Positions 1-6,304 are shown, counted from the first letter of the stretch. The stretch: DNA of 8,019 nucleotides from Actinomycetes bacterium (GCA_021793335.1 JAJYSW010000148.1:1-8019), one strand, 5' to 3'. Numbers and translations: made by a program. Notes: a model not told the origin generated them from the sequence alone.

Positions 1-2774
1 TCGCCTTCGCCTACACGGCGTTCGTGCTCGGGCTGTTCGTCCGCGCCCTGACGCAGCTGCTCGCCACCGTCCGGCTCGGCTCACCCGACCTGACCCGCAG
101 CGGCGACCGGAGCAAACGCATCGCCACCATGCTGCGGGAGAGCCTCGGGCACACCAGGATGCTCCAGTGGACCTGGGTCGGAGCGGCGCACTGGTTCGTG
201 TTCATCGGCTTCTTCCTGCTCGCGCCGGTCCTGGCCACCGCCTACCTCGAAACCCTCAACCCCGAGTGGACGCTGCCGCTGGTGGGCCACTGGGCCCCCT
301 GGCTGCTGCTGTCCGAACTCGTCGCCGCCGTCACCGGCCTGGGCATCCTGTTCCTGTTCGCCGTGCGCCTGGCGAGCCAGCCGAGGATCCACCGAGTGCC
401 GCCCGAAGGGCTGGCCTCCGCCGACGGCCAGCGCTCCTCGTCCTCGCGGTTCGAGAACTCCCGCCAGTGGCAGGCGTTCTACATCGAGGCCACGATCTTC
501 ATGATCATCGCCTGCTTCTTCACCATCCGGTCCGCCGAGTTCGCCCTCGGCGGGATCGAGGCGAAGTGGGCCTCGCCGATCTCGGCCGGTCTTGCGAACC
601 TGTTCGCGGGCGCCTCCGAGTCGGCGCTGCTCACCACGATCACGGTCACGGCCGGAGTGAAGATCCTCGTGTCCTGGACGTTCTTCCTGATGCTGGCACT
701 GGTGCCGACCATGGGCATCGGGTGGCACCGGATCACCGCGTTCTTCAACATCTACTTCAAGCGCCACGCCGACGGCTCGCCTTCCCTGGGCGCGGTCAAG
801 CCGATGCTCATCGACGGGAAACCGGCCGACTTCGAGACCGCCGACCCCGAGACGCAGCCGTTCGGCGTCGACACCATCACCGACGTCGGATGGAAGGGCC
901 TGCTGGACCTCACCGCCTGCACCGAGTGCGGAAGGTGCCAGTCGCAGTGCCCGGCCTGGAACACCGGGAAGCCCCTCTCACCCAAGAAACTCGTGACCGA
1001 TCTGCGAGACCACCTGTACGAGCAGGCGCCGTACCTGAAGGCCGCCGCAGAGGCGAAGCGGCGCGGCGGCGACGGAGCCGAGATCGAGCCGATCTCGATC
1101 ATCGGCTCGGTCATCGACCCGGACGTGCTGTGGTCGTGCACCACCTGCGGCGCCTGCGTCGAGCAATGCCCGGTGGACATCGAGCACGTCGACACGATCA
1201 TGGACCTGCGCCGCCACCAGACCATGATCGAATCGGCGTTCCCGACCGAGGCGCAGACCATGCTGCGCAATCTCGAGAACAAGGGCAACCCGTGGGGCGA
1301 GAACCCCGCGCACCGCCTGAAGTGGGCCGAGCCGCTCGACTTCGAAGTCCCGATCGCCGAACCCGGCGGAGACTGGGAATACCTGTACTGGGTCGGCTGC
1401 GCCGGCGCCTACGACCCCAAGGCGCAGAAGACCTCCCGGGCCGTCGCCACGCTGCTGCACGATGCGGGCGTGAAGTTCGCGGTGCTCGGCGAGGCCGAGA
1501 CCTGCACCGGCGACCCGGCCCGCCGCATCGGGCACGAGTTCATGTTCCAGATGTTCGCCGAGCAGAACGTCGAGGCGCTCAACGAGACCGGCGCGGTGAA
1601 GATCGTCGCCACCTGCCCGCACTGCCTCAACACCATCGGCAACGAATACGGCGAGCTGGGCGGCGATTATGAGGTCGTGCACCACACACAACTGCTGGCC
1701 GACCTCGTGGAAACGGGCAGGATCGAACCGGTCGAGCAGCACGAGGGCAAACTGACCTACCACGACCCGTGCTACCTCGGGCGTCACAACCGGATCTTCA
1801 CGCCGCCGAGGGAACTGCTCGGCTCCTTCTCCGAGGTGACCGAGATGCCGCGCAACGCCGAGCAGTCCTTCTGCTGCGGCGCGGGCGGCTCCAGGATGTG
1901 GCTGGAGGAGCCACTGGGCAAGCGCGTCAACCGGGACCGGGCCGACGAAGCGGTGGCGACCGGCGCGAAGACCGTCGCTGTGGGCTGCCCGTTCTGCTCG
2001 ACGATGCTGCGCGACGGCGTGGCCGACGCCGGCCATGAGGAAGAGGTCGAGGTCATCGACATCGCGCAGCTGCTGGAGCGTTCACGTGCCAAGAAGAACG
2101 CCGCGACGAAGGAGTTACCGCAAGCGGCGACGACCGGCCCGAGCCGAAGGCCCACGGCGGACGCGCAAAGCGCTCATGCCGTCCCGGTCCGGGCGCCTCG
2201 GCGCCGGTGTGCTCACCGCAGTCGAACGGAACGCATCGACCGGGTGGGCTTCGCCGACGATGAGCGGCATGCGCACCGCGGCGGCAGCGCCCCATGGCGG
2301 GCGTCGAGCCCGCCGGGAAGGGCCCATGGCCACGGAGGCGGCGGTCTTCCGGCCCACTCGATACGAACCCGGCAGAGGACTGACGGCGGCCGTCGCGCCA
2401 CCGGCGGTTCCACGCGATCGCCCCTGGCCTCAGAGCACGCCGCCGAAGCGCGCGCACCGGTCCGGCGGCATAGAAGGATGCTCGCACCCCGCGCCGCCGC
2501 GGCAAGGGATTCCCCGGCGCGATGGACGAGCAGGACGCGGCGCGCCCGTGCGCGGCGGGCCGCTAACGACCGAAGTAGGACCGCAGCAGCGCCGCGGACT
2601 CATCCGCGAGGACGCCGCCGTAGACGTCGGGGCGGTGGTTCAGGCGCGGGTCGCGGACCACGTCCCACAGTGAACCCACCGCGCCGGTCTTGGGCTCCCA
2701 CGCGCCGAAGACGAGTTCGCCGACGCGGGCCAGCACCGCCGCACCCGCGCACATCGTGCACGGCTCCAACGTGA
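1..2774 (+). CDS. etfD: EtfD-like membrane-bound (Fe-S) reductase, 5' partial; conserved part ends near 2110
   Basis: Membrane iron-sulfur oxidoreductase of the M. tuberculosis EtfD (Rv0338c) type, thought to carry electrons from electron-transfer flavoprotein to menaquinone in fatty-acid beta-oxidation. The frame is already open at base 3, so the true start lies outside the window; the first GTG, at 24, falls inside the first membrane helix. Numbering from that GTG, hydrophobic helices lie near residues 3-16, 54-75, 88-117, 151-175 and 202-232, as in NarI-like cytochrome-b regions. Two [4Fe-4S] motifs follow: C299, C302, C305, C309 and C372, C375, C378, C382. Two CCG-type domains come next, with C459, C494, C531, C534 and C583, C617, C618, C655, C658. 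The single Cys at 494 fits my recollection of related proteins. Family similarity ends near residue 695. The frame then runs on to TGA at 2772-2774 through an Arg/Pro-rich stretch that is antisense to tadA from 2563, so the tail is probably not functional protein. The family assignment is strong; the etfD role is inferred from it. Confidence 0.85.
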   Translation, partial: AFAYTAFVLGLFVRALTQLLATVRLGSPDLTRSGDRSKRIATMLRESLGHTRMLQWTWVGAAHWFVFIGFFLLAPVLATAYLETLNPEWTLPLVGHWAPWLLLSELVAAVTGLGILFLFAVRLASQPRIHRVPPEGLASADGQRSSSSRFENSRQWQAFYIEATIFMIIACFFTIRSAEFALGGIEAKWASPISAGLANLFAGASESALLTTITVTAGVKILVSWTFFLMLALVPTMGIGWHRITAFFNIYFKRHADGSPSLGAVKPMLIDGKPADFETADPETQPFGVDTITDVGWKGLLDLTACTECGRCQSQCPAWNTGKPLSPKKLVTDLRDHLYEQAPYLKAAAEAKRRGGDGAEIEPISIIGSVIDPDVLWSCTTCGACVEQCPVDIEHVDTIMDLRRHQTMIESAFPTEAQTMLRNLENKGNPWGENPAHRLKWAEPLDFEVPIAEPGGDWEYLYWVGCAGAYDPKAQKTSRAVATLLHDAGVKFAVLGEAETCTGDPARRIGHEFMFQMFAEQNVEALNETGAVKIVATCPHCLNTIGNEYGELGGDYEVVHHTQLLADLVETGRIEPVEQHEGKLTYHDPCYLGRHNRIFTPPRELLGSFSEVTEMPRNAEQSFCCGAGGSRMWLEEPLGKRVNRDRADEAVATGAKTVAVGCPFCSTMLRDGVADAGHEEEVEVIDIAQLLERSRAKKNAATKELPQAATTGPSRRPTADAQSAHAVPVRAPRRRCAHRSRTERIDRVGFADDERHAHRGGSAPWRASSPPGRAHGHGGGGLPAHSIRTRQRTDGGRRATGGSTRSPLASEHAAEARAPVRRHRRMLAPRAAAARDSPARWTSRTRRARARRAANDRSRTAAAPRTHPRGRRRRRRGGGSGAGRGPRPTVNPPRRSWAPTRRRRVRRRGPAPPHPRTSCTAPT
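2189..2207. terminator. GC-rich hairpin, possible terminator
   Basis: GGCGC at 2192-2196 pairs with GCGCC at 2201-2205 around a CTCG loop. CC at 2189-2190 can extend the stem against GG at 2206-2207 with G2191 bulged. It lies about 75 bases after the last conserved codon of the EtfD-like gene. No T-tract follows, as is common for actinobacterial terminators, so this is only a candidate. Confidence 0.25.
2296..2314. terminator. Perfect 7-bp GC hairpin between convergent genes, possible bidirectional terminator
   Basis: GGCGGGC at 2296-2302 is perfectly complementary to GCCCGCC at 2308-2314, with a five-base GTCGA loop. It sits roughly midway between the conserved end of the EtfD-like gene and the tadA stop, where transcription from both sides should end. 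No T-run follows on either strand. GC-rich DNA yields such hairpins by chance, so confidence is modest. Confidence 0.35.
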
Positions 2775-3021
2775 CCACCAGCATGCAGCCTTCCAGCCGC
2801 CAACCGTCGCCGTACCGGCCCGCGGCTTCGCGGAGCGCCAGGACCTCCGCGTGAGCGGTGGGGTCGGCGAGGGCCTCGCGCCGGTTCGCGGCCACAGCCA
2901 GTTCGCGGCCGTCGGGAGCGTAGACCACGGCGCCCACCGGGAGGTCGCCGCCGGATGTCGCCGCAGCCTCCAGGGCTCGACGCATCCGGCGTTCGTGGAC
3001 CTCGCGGCGGGTCTCGTTCAT
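2563..3021 (-). CDS. tadA: tRNA adenosine(34) deaminase TadA
   Basis: Zinc-dependent deaminase that converts A34 to inosine in the anticodon of tRNA-Arg(ACG), so that one tRNA can read CGU, CGC and CGA. From the ATG at 3021 the protein has 152 residues. The zinc and catalytic motif HAE is at 57-59 and PCTMC at 87-91, giving ligands H57, C88 and C91 and the proton-shuttle E59, nearly the E. coli numbering. Other TadA marks are the downstream TGAVGSLWD and LNHRPDVYGG segments, which separate it from cytidine or guanine deaminases. The ATG fits the usual start just before the ERRMRRALEAA helix. A GTG at 3045 would add eight residues and overlap the upstream stop by 8 bases. Neither start has a clear Shine-Dalgarno sequence, so translation is probably coupled to the upstream gene, which ends 16 bases before the ATG. 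The stop is TAG at 2563-2565. Confidence 0.95.
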   Translation of the reverse strand: MNETRREVHERRMRRALEAAATSGGDLPVGAVVYAPDGRELAVAANRREALADPTAHAEVLALREAAGRYGDGWRLEGCMLVVTLEPCTMCAGAAVLARVGELVFGAWEPKTGAVGSLWDVVRDPRLNHRPDVYGGVLADESAALLRSYFGR

Positions 3022-3037
3022 ACGGTGGGAGACCGGG

Positions 3038-3544
3038 TCAGGCACCCGCGGCCGATTCGAGCACGGCGGCGAAGCCGAGCGTGGCGGCGATCTCGGAGAC
3101 GACGTCGGAGGGCATCATGCCCTCTTTGGCGCACAGCGCGAGAAGGGTCGCGCCATTGATGCCGAGGTCGCCGAGGAGATCCGCCTCGCCCACCGGTTCG
3201 GCGTCGAGTTCGGTGGGACGTGCGCTGATCGACTCCTCGTCTTCGGTGTCGATCTCATCGGTGTCTTCGGGTTCGAGGTCGCCCAGCAACGCCTCGCCCA
3301 GACGCGACTGCGAGGCGTACTCGGCGTCGGAACCGAAGGTGCGCAGGTCATCACCGTTGTCAAGGCGCATCACCGTCAGATATTCGTCATCGGCGTCGAC
3401 GAAGAGCAGCGTCAGGTCGGCGTCAGGATAAGCCTCACGCATGACCTCGGCGGCGTCTTCGATGTCGGCCACTTCGTCGAGATCGACTTCCGTGGCATCC
3501 CATTCGTCGTTATCGCGGCCTACGGCCACAGCGAAATACGACAC
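3038..3544 (-). CDS. Putative tRNA adenosine deaminase-associated protein
   Basis: Acidic 168-residue cytosolic protein that I recognise as the actinobacterial family placed next to tadA (the TIGR03941-type 'tRNA adenosine deaminase-associated protein'). Its biochemical role is not established. The N-terminal half (about 1-85) looks like a small alpha/beta fold beginning SYFAVAVGRDNDEWDATEVDL. An Asp/Glu-rich linker follows at about 88-118, and a C-terminal helical part at about 119-165 contains the family-like DLLGDLG and EIAATLGFAAVLE segments. There are no catalytic motifs, signal peptide or membrane segments. The start is GTG at 3544, preceded by a GGGGA-type weak ribosome site at 3551-3555 with a 6-base spacer. 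It is the first gene of a two-gene unit with tadA. The conserved pairing suggests an accessory or regulatory role for TadA, which is inference. Confidence 0.88.
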   Translation of the reverse strand: MSYFAVAVGRDNDEWDATEVDLDEVADIEDAAEVMREAYPDADLTLLFVDADDEYLTVMRLDNGDDLRTFGSDAEYASQSRLGEALLGDLEPEDTDEIDTEDEESISARPTELDAEPVGEADLLGDLGINGATLLALCAKEGMMPSDVVSEIAATLGFAAVLESAAGA

Positions 3545-3573
3545 GATCCGTCCCCGTTTTCTGTTAAGTGGAC

Positions 3574-3596
3574 CAGCTTCCCAAAGGGATCAGCTG
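3574..3596. promoter_or_regulatory. Imperfect inverted repeat in the leader of the tadA unit
   Basis: CAGCT-TCCC (3574-3582), an AAA loop, then GGGA-TC-AGCTG (3586-3596) form a nine-pair stem with a two-base bulge. It lies in the 93-base gap between the stop of the small membrane gene (3638) and the GTG of the TadA-associated gene (3544). It could terminate the signalling operon, act as an operator, or form a leader hairpin. No T-tract and no convincing -35/-10 pair were found beside it. Confidence 0.3.
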
Positions 3597-3637
3597 TTCG
3601 GACGATCAACTGAAGGATGTGGCGGCCTGGGTTGGCA

Positions 3638-4000
3638 TTACCACAGGATCCAATCGCCGGTCAGCAAAAGGTACAGCTCCACTGCGAGTCCCGTGACTCC
3701 AGCGGCAGTCCCCGCGGCGGCGGCCACACCGACCGCGGCACCGCGGTCGCCGTAACGTGCCAGTGTTGCTGCCACGACAGTTGCGATCGTACTCGCGACC
3801 AATGTCACCCAGGCGTACCCCGTCCCCGTCCGGGCGAAGGCGAGGAGCCACAGCATCACCCACAGCGCTGTGAGCGCCGAACCCGCCGCGACCGCTCCGA
3901 CCCTGACCGGGTGGGGCTCTCTCCATTGCGGTCGGCCCGAGCGCGCGGCGGGCGCGCCTGCACCCCCCCAGGAGTCGGCGCGAACGGTTCCGTCATGCAT
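3638..4000 (-). CDS. Small three-helix membrane protein of unknown function, last gene of the signalling operon
   Basis: A 120-residue protein. The N-terminal 35 or so residues are hydrophilic (HDGTVRADSWGGAGA, then a Trp/Arg/Pro-containing stretch). Three hydrophobic segments follow at about 36-55, 60-78 and 84-111, with ARYGDRGAAVGVA between helices two and three, and the protein ends TGDWILW. I recall similar short uncharacterised membrane proteins in Micromonosporaceae but know no function. The ATG at 4000 overlaps the end of the PrsW gene in ATGCATGA (8 shared bases). No Shine-Dalgarno sequence precedes it, so re-initiation by terminating ribosomes is likely. The frame stays open upstream to an ATG at 4168, but that extension is Arg/Pro-rich shadow sequence inside the PrsW gene and was left out. 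The stop is TAA at 3638-3640. Confidence 0.8.
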   Translation of the reverse strand: MHDGTVRADSWGGAGAPAARSGRPQWREPHPVRVGAVAAGSALTALWVMLWLLAFARTGTGYAWVTLVASTIATVVAATLARYGDRGAAVGVAAAAGTAAGVTGLAVELYLLLTGDWILW

Positions 4001-5372
4001 AAGAGACAGGGTACGTGGGCGGGCCGGGCGGCGGCGGGGGCTGCACGGAAGGAACGGGCAGCGGCATGACCGGCGGCGCCGGGGGTTCGACGGCACGGAC
4101 CTTCGCATCGGGGAAGGTGACGTGGTACCGGGCGCCGTCCCAGGTCGCGGCGGGCATGTGCGGGTCACGGCCGATGTAGGCGCGGCGGGCGGCGCTCATG
4201 CGGTGGAGACCGGCGGTGATGCGCTCCTGATCGCAGCGGGCACCGATATCGGCGAGGTCGATCTGCTCGGTGACCTCGGAGGCGGCCCGCTGGAAGTCTT
4301 TCATGGCCTGTTCGCCGTGGGGGCCGGCGACGCGACGGGCCCAGGCCCGTGCGGAGGCGCGCCGGGAGAAGGTCGCCAGCGAGGCGAGTTCGGGCGGTGA
4401 GAGCACGCCGCGCGCGACGTGGGGCGCAAGGGCGGTCTGCGTGCGGCGGGCATCGGCGGCGCGGAGCCAGAGCGCGAGGCCGACCATGGTGAAGAACAAG
4501 GGCATGAGGAACGCCGGATAGAGCGCGAACCACAGGCCGGGGAGGTCGATCGCGGGGCCGAGGAGGGAGGAGCCGTTCCACAGGGCGTGGAGCCCCATGG
4601 CGCACAGGAGCATGCCGAGGATCCAGGCGGTCTGCCGTCCGGGGCGTCCGGGACGGCGTGCGGCCTTGCCGAGGCCCACGGCGGCGAGGCCGGTCATGAG
4701 GGGGTGGGCGAACATGGTGGCGAGTCCGCGGAGGAGGACCAGCTGGGTGACCAGTGCGATGCCGGTGGCCTCGTCGAGGAGCTGCGTGCCGGAGAGGTAG
4801 GTGCCCGAGGCGTAGAGGACGTTCTCGGCGATGGCGAAGCCCGCGCCGGACAGGCCGCAGTAGACGAGGGCGTCGAGGGTGCCGGTGAGGTGGCGGCGGG
4901 CGAGCCAGAAGACGAGCAGGGGCCCGGCGAGCTTGGTGATCTCTTCGATGACCGGGGCCGAGACGACGGCGGTGAGCTCGGCGTTGAGGCCCTTGTCCTG
5001 GAGAAGGCGGGCGATGCCGGTGTTGACGCCGAGGGAGATCGCGGTCGAGACGCACGCGCCCCAACCGAGGCAGAAGGCGAGGACGAGCCAGGGGCGTCGG
5101 CGGTGGCGTCCGAGCCACAGGAACGCGGCCACCAGGAGCGGAGCGGGCACGAATGCGGCGATGAGGCCGATGCCGGCGGCCTCGGCCCCGGCGCTGTCGA
5201 TGATCGCCCAGGCCAGGACGGTGAGTCCGCCGGCGAAGACGAGGGCGGCGCCGGTGGCGGTGAGCGGCACGCGGCGGGTGCGGTGCCCGACGGCGGCGAG
5301 GACGCCGCCGATGAGGGCGAGCGCCACGGCCGCGGTGAGGACGAGGAGGAGTTCGCGGATCTGGTCGCTCAC
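3993..5372 (-). CDS. PrsW family intramembrane metalloprotease (M82)
   Basis: Predicted 459-residue multi-pass membrane protease of the PrsW/M82 type. B. subtilis PrsW makes the first cut in the anti-sigma factor RsiW. Hydrophobic helices occupy about 8-28, 40-58, 66-87, 95-118, 135-157, 165-188, 206-237, 249-267 and 280-304. The family signatures are present: APVIEEITK with E143, E144 and K147; GFAIAENVLY with E183 and N184; FAHPLMTG with H223; and GLHALWN with H262 and N266. After residue 305 comes a soluble tail of about 150 residues. It is Ala/Arg-rich and probably helical to about 400, then ends in a proline-rich segment (QPPPPPGPP). The start is GTG at 5372, overlapping the STAS stop by four bases (GTGA), with AAGGAA at 5378-5383 as ribosome site. 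The substrate is unknown; the neighbouring STAS protein suggests an anti-sigma factor, which is inference. Confidence 0.92.
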   Translation of the reverse strand: MSDQIRELLLVLTAAVALALIGGVLAAVGHRTRRVPLTATGAALVFAGGLTVLAWAIIDSAGAEAAGIGLIAAFVPAPLLVAAFLWLGRHRRRPWLVLAFCLGWGACVSTAISLGVNTGIARLLQDKGLNAELTAVVSAPVIEEITKLAGPLLVFWLARRHLTGTLDALVYCGLSGAGFAIAENVLYASGTYLSGTQLLDEATGIALVTQLVLLRGLATMFAHPLMTGLAAVGLGKAARRPGRPGRQTAWILGMLLCAMGLHALWNGSSLLGPAIDLPGLWFALYPAFLMPLFFTMVGLALWLRAADARRTQTALAPHVARGVLSPPELASLATFSRRASARAWARRVAGPHGEQAMKDFQRAASEVTEQIDLADIGARCDQERITAGLHRMSAARRAYIGRDPHMPAATWDGARYHVTFPDAKVRAVEPPAPPVMPLPVPSVQPPPPPGPPTYPVSYA

Positions 5373-5728
5373 ATGGGTTCCTTGGGACCGGGCTCGGCTC
5401 CGGGTCCGCTGTCGCGGATGACGAAGTGCTCGCCGATGCCGGAGACGGCCAGGAGCCGTTTGAGGAAGTCGCCGAGGTTGGCGAGAACGAGCACGGATCG
5501 GGACCGGGCGGCCGCGCGGCTGAGGACGACGAGGGTGCCCAGGCCGCGCGAGTCGCAGAAGGTGACGCCCTCCATGTCGAGGACGACGCGGAGGGGACCG
5601 TCGGCGAGCGCTTCGTTGACGGCGCCGGACAGCCGCGGGGCGGTCTGCAGGTCGATTTCGCCGGTCAGTGCCACGATCGTCTCATTCGATTCGCGGTAAA
5701 CCGAAATATCGAGCTTTTGGTGTACCAC
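5369..5728 (-). CDS. STAS domain anti-sigma factor antagonist
   Basis: A 119-residue single-domain STAS protein of the SpoIIAA/RsbV class. These proteins bind an anti-sigma kinase and free its sigma factor, and are switched off by phosphorylation of a conserved serine. Strand and helix order fits the fold: LDISVYRES, then GEIDLQTAPRLSGAV at about 23-37, then VVLDMEGVTFCDSRGLGTLV at 48-67. The DSRGL motif places the predicted phosphoserine at S60. The last 14 residues are a Gly/Pro/Glu-rich tail. The start is GTG at 5728, 21 bases after the response-regulator stop, with only weak G-rich sequence in front. The stop TGA at 5369-5371 overlaps the PrsW start. No matching anti-sigma kinase lies in the window. 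The first codons are noticeably AT-rich for this genome. Confidence 0.93.
   Translation of the reverse strand: MVHQKLDISVYRESNETIVALTGEIDLQTAPRLSGAVNEALADGPLRVVLDMEGVTFCDSRGLGTLVVLSRAAARSRSVLVLANLGDFLKRLLAVSGIGEHFVIRDSGPGAEPGPKEPM
5378..5383 (-). promoter_or_regulatory. Ribosome binding site of the PrsW gene
   Basis: On the minus strand this reads AAGGAA, five bases before the GTG at 5372. It lies inside the 3' end of the STAS gene and supports the GTG start that overlaps the STAS stop. Confidence 0.6.
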
Positions 5729-5749
5729 GCCCCCAACCCTAACCGAAAA

Positions 5750-6304
5750 CTAATCCGCTCCGGGTTCGAGGAGCGCAAGGATCTCGGCGATCTCGTCGTC
5801 GGGGCCGTGCCGTTTCTGCCATTCGGCGAGGTCGCCGTGGGCCCGGCGGAGGCGGCGGATGAGGCTGTCCTCGCGTTCGCGCAGGTCTCTGGTGCGCTCG
5901 GAGGTGTGCCTGAGGGCTTGGCCCTGTGCCCACAGGTCGATGAAGACCTTGACCTTGGTGCGGAGCATCCAGGGGTCGAAGGGTTTGGTGATGTAGTCGA
6001 CGGCCCCGACGGAGTAGCCGCGCATGGCGAGGTGGGCGTCGCGGTCGGCGGCGGTGAGGAAGATGATCGGCGTGTGCCGGGTCTTCTCGCGCTGCTTGAT
6101 GTGGCGGGCGGTCTCGAAGCCGTCCATGCCGGGCATCTGCGCGTCGAGGAGGATGGCGGCGAAATCACCGGTCAGGAGCTGTTTGAGGGCCTCCTCGCCG
6201 GAGGTGACGGCGATGGTCGCGACGGGCAGGCCCTGGAGGATCGCCTCCAGGGCGAGGAGATTCTCGGATCGGTCGTCTACGAGCAGTACACGCGCGGTGC
6301 TCAT
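5750..6304 (-). CDS. Stand-alone response regulator, REC plus C-terminal coiled coil (OsaB-like)
   Basis: A 184-residue response regulator. The receiver domain covers about 4-122, with acidic pocket D10/D11, phospho-acceptor D54 in LLDAQMPGMDG, switch T84 in FLTA, and K107 in ITKPFD. Residues from about 123 to 168 are charged and heptad-like (QALRHTSERTRDLREREDSL, then RRLRRAHGDLAEW), so a coiled coil is likely. There is no DNA-binding or enzymatic output domain. This layout matches Streptomyces OsaB, the osmoadaptation regulator paired with the hybrid kinase OsaA. The start chosen is ATG at 6304, because it directly precedes the first receiver strand and has GGAGAG five bases upstream. It overlaps the kinase stop as ATGA. 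An upstream GTG at 6406 would add only Arg-rich sequence. It is probably phosphorylated by the adjacent kinase, and signalling is likely by protein contact. Confidence 0.94.
   Translation of the reverse strand: MSTARVLLVDDRSENLLALEAILQGLPVATIAVTSGEEALKQLLTGDFAAILLDAQMPGMDGFETARHIKQREKTRHTPIIFLTAADRDAHLAMRGYSVGAVDYITKPFDPWMLRTKVKVFIDLWAQGQALRHTSERTRDLREREDSLIRRLRRAHGDLAEWQKRHGPDDEIAEILALLEPGAD

Larger units (their letters stand above)
2118..2562. other. Region between convergent genes, formally open reading frame but probably non-coding
   Basis: This stretch separates the conserved end of the EtfD-like gene from the tadA stop. All long frames here, on both strands, give Arg/Pro/Ala-rich sequence with no recognisable domain. 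Hand-counting the first 48 codons of the reductase frame gives about 36 ending in G or C, against about 51 of 58 just upstream, so coding bias weakens. It contains GC-rich inverted repeats at 2189-2207 and 2296-2314. I see no RNA gene or promoter that I can defend. Confidence 0.55.

Noticed and set aside
491..499. Single Cys-Thr-Gly-Asp in the first CCG domain instead of Cys-Cys-Gly, as possible loss of a cluster ligand
   Set aside because: The CTGD form is what I recall in this family, so it is a family trait rather than a defect; coordinates here are residue numbers (bases about 1494-1520).
167..1672. Second plus-strand frame (501 codons) inside the EtfD-like gene
   Set aside because: Arg/Pro-rich frame-shifted translation of the conserved Fe-S protein, with no motifs of its own.
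2053..2505. Minus-strand frame of 150 codons in the region between convergent genes
   Set aside because: Arg-rich with no domain, no ribosome site seen, and it extends into the conserved end of the EtfD-like gene; most likely chance in GC-rich DNA.
2035..2673. Plus-strand frame of 212 codons as a frameshifted continuation of the EtfD-like gene
   Set aside because: No family-like C-terminus or early stop appears in this frame; it too is Arg-rich, so a simple +1/-1 frameshift does not restore an expected end.
4001..4168. N-terminal extension of the small membrane protein to an ATG at 4168
   Set aside because: It lies wholly inside the PrsW coding tail, is Arg/Pro/Cys-rich and unlike the downstream protein; the ATG at 4000 overlapping the PrsW stop is the natural start.
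4419..5699. Long plus-strand open frame (426 codons) opposite PrsW and STAS
   Set aside because: Gly/Glu/Ala-rich repetitive translation without any domain; it mirrors the high third-position GC of the minus-strand genes, which have clear family motifs.
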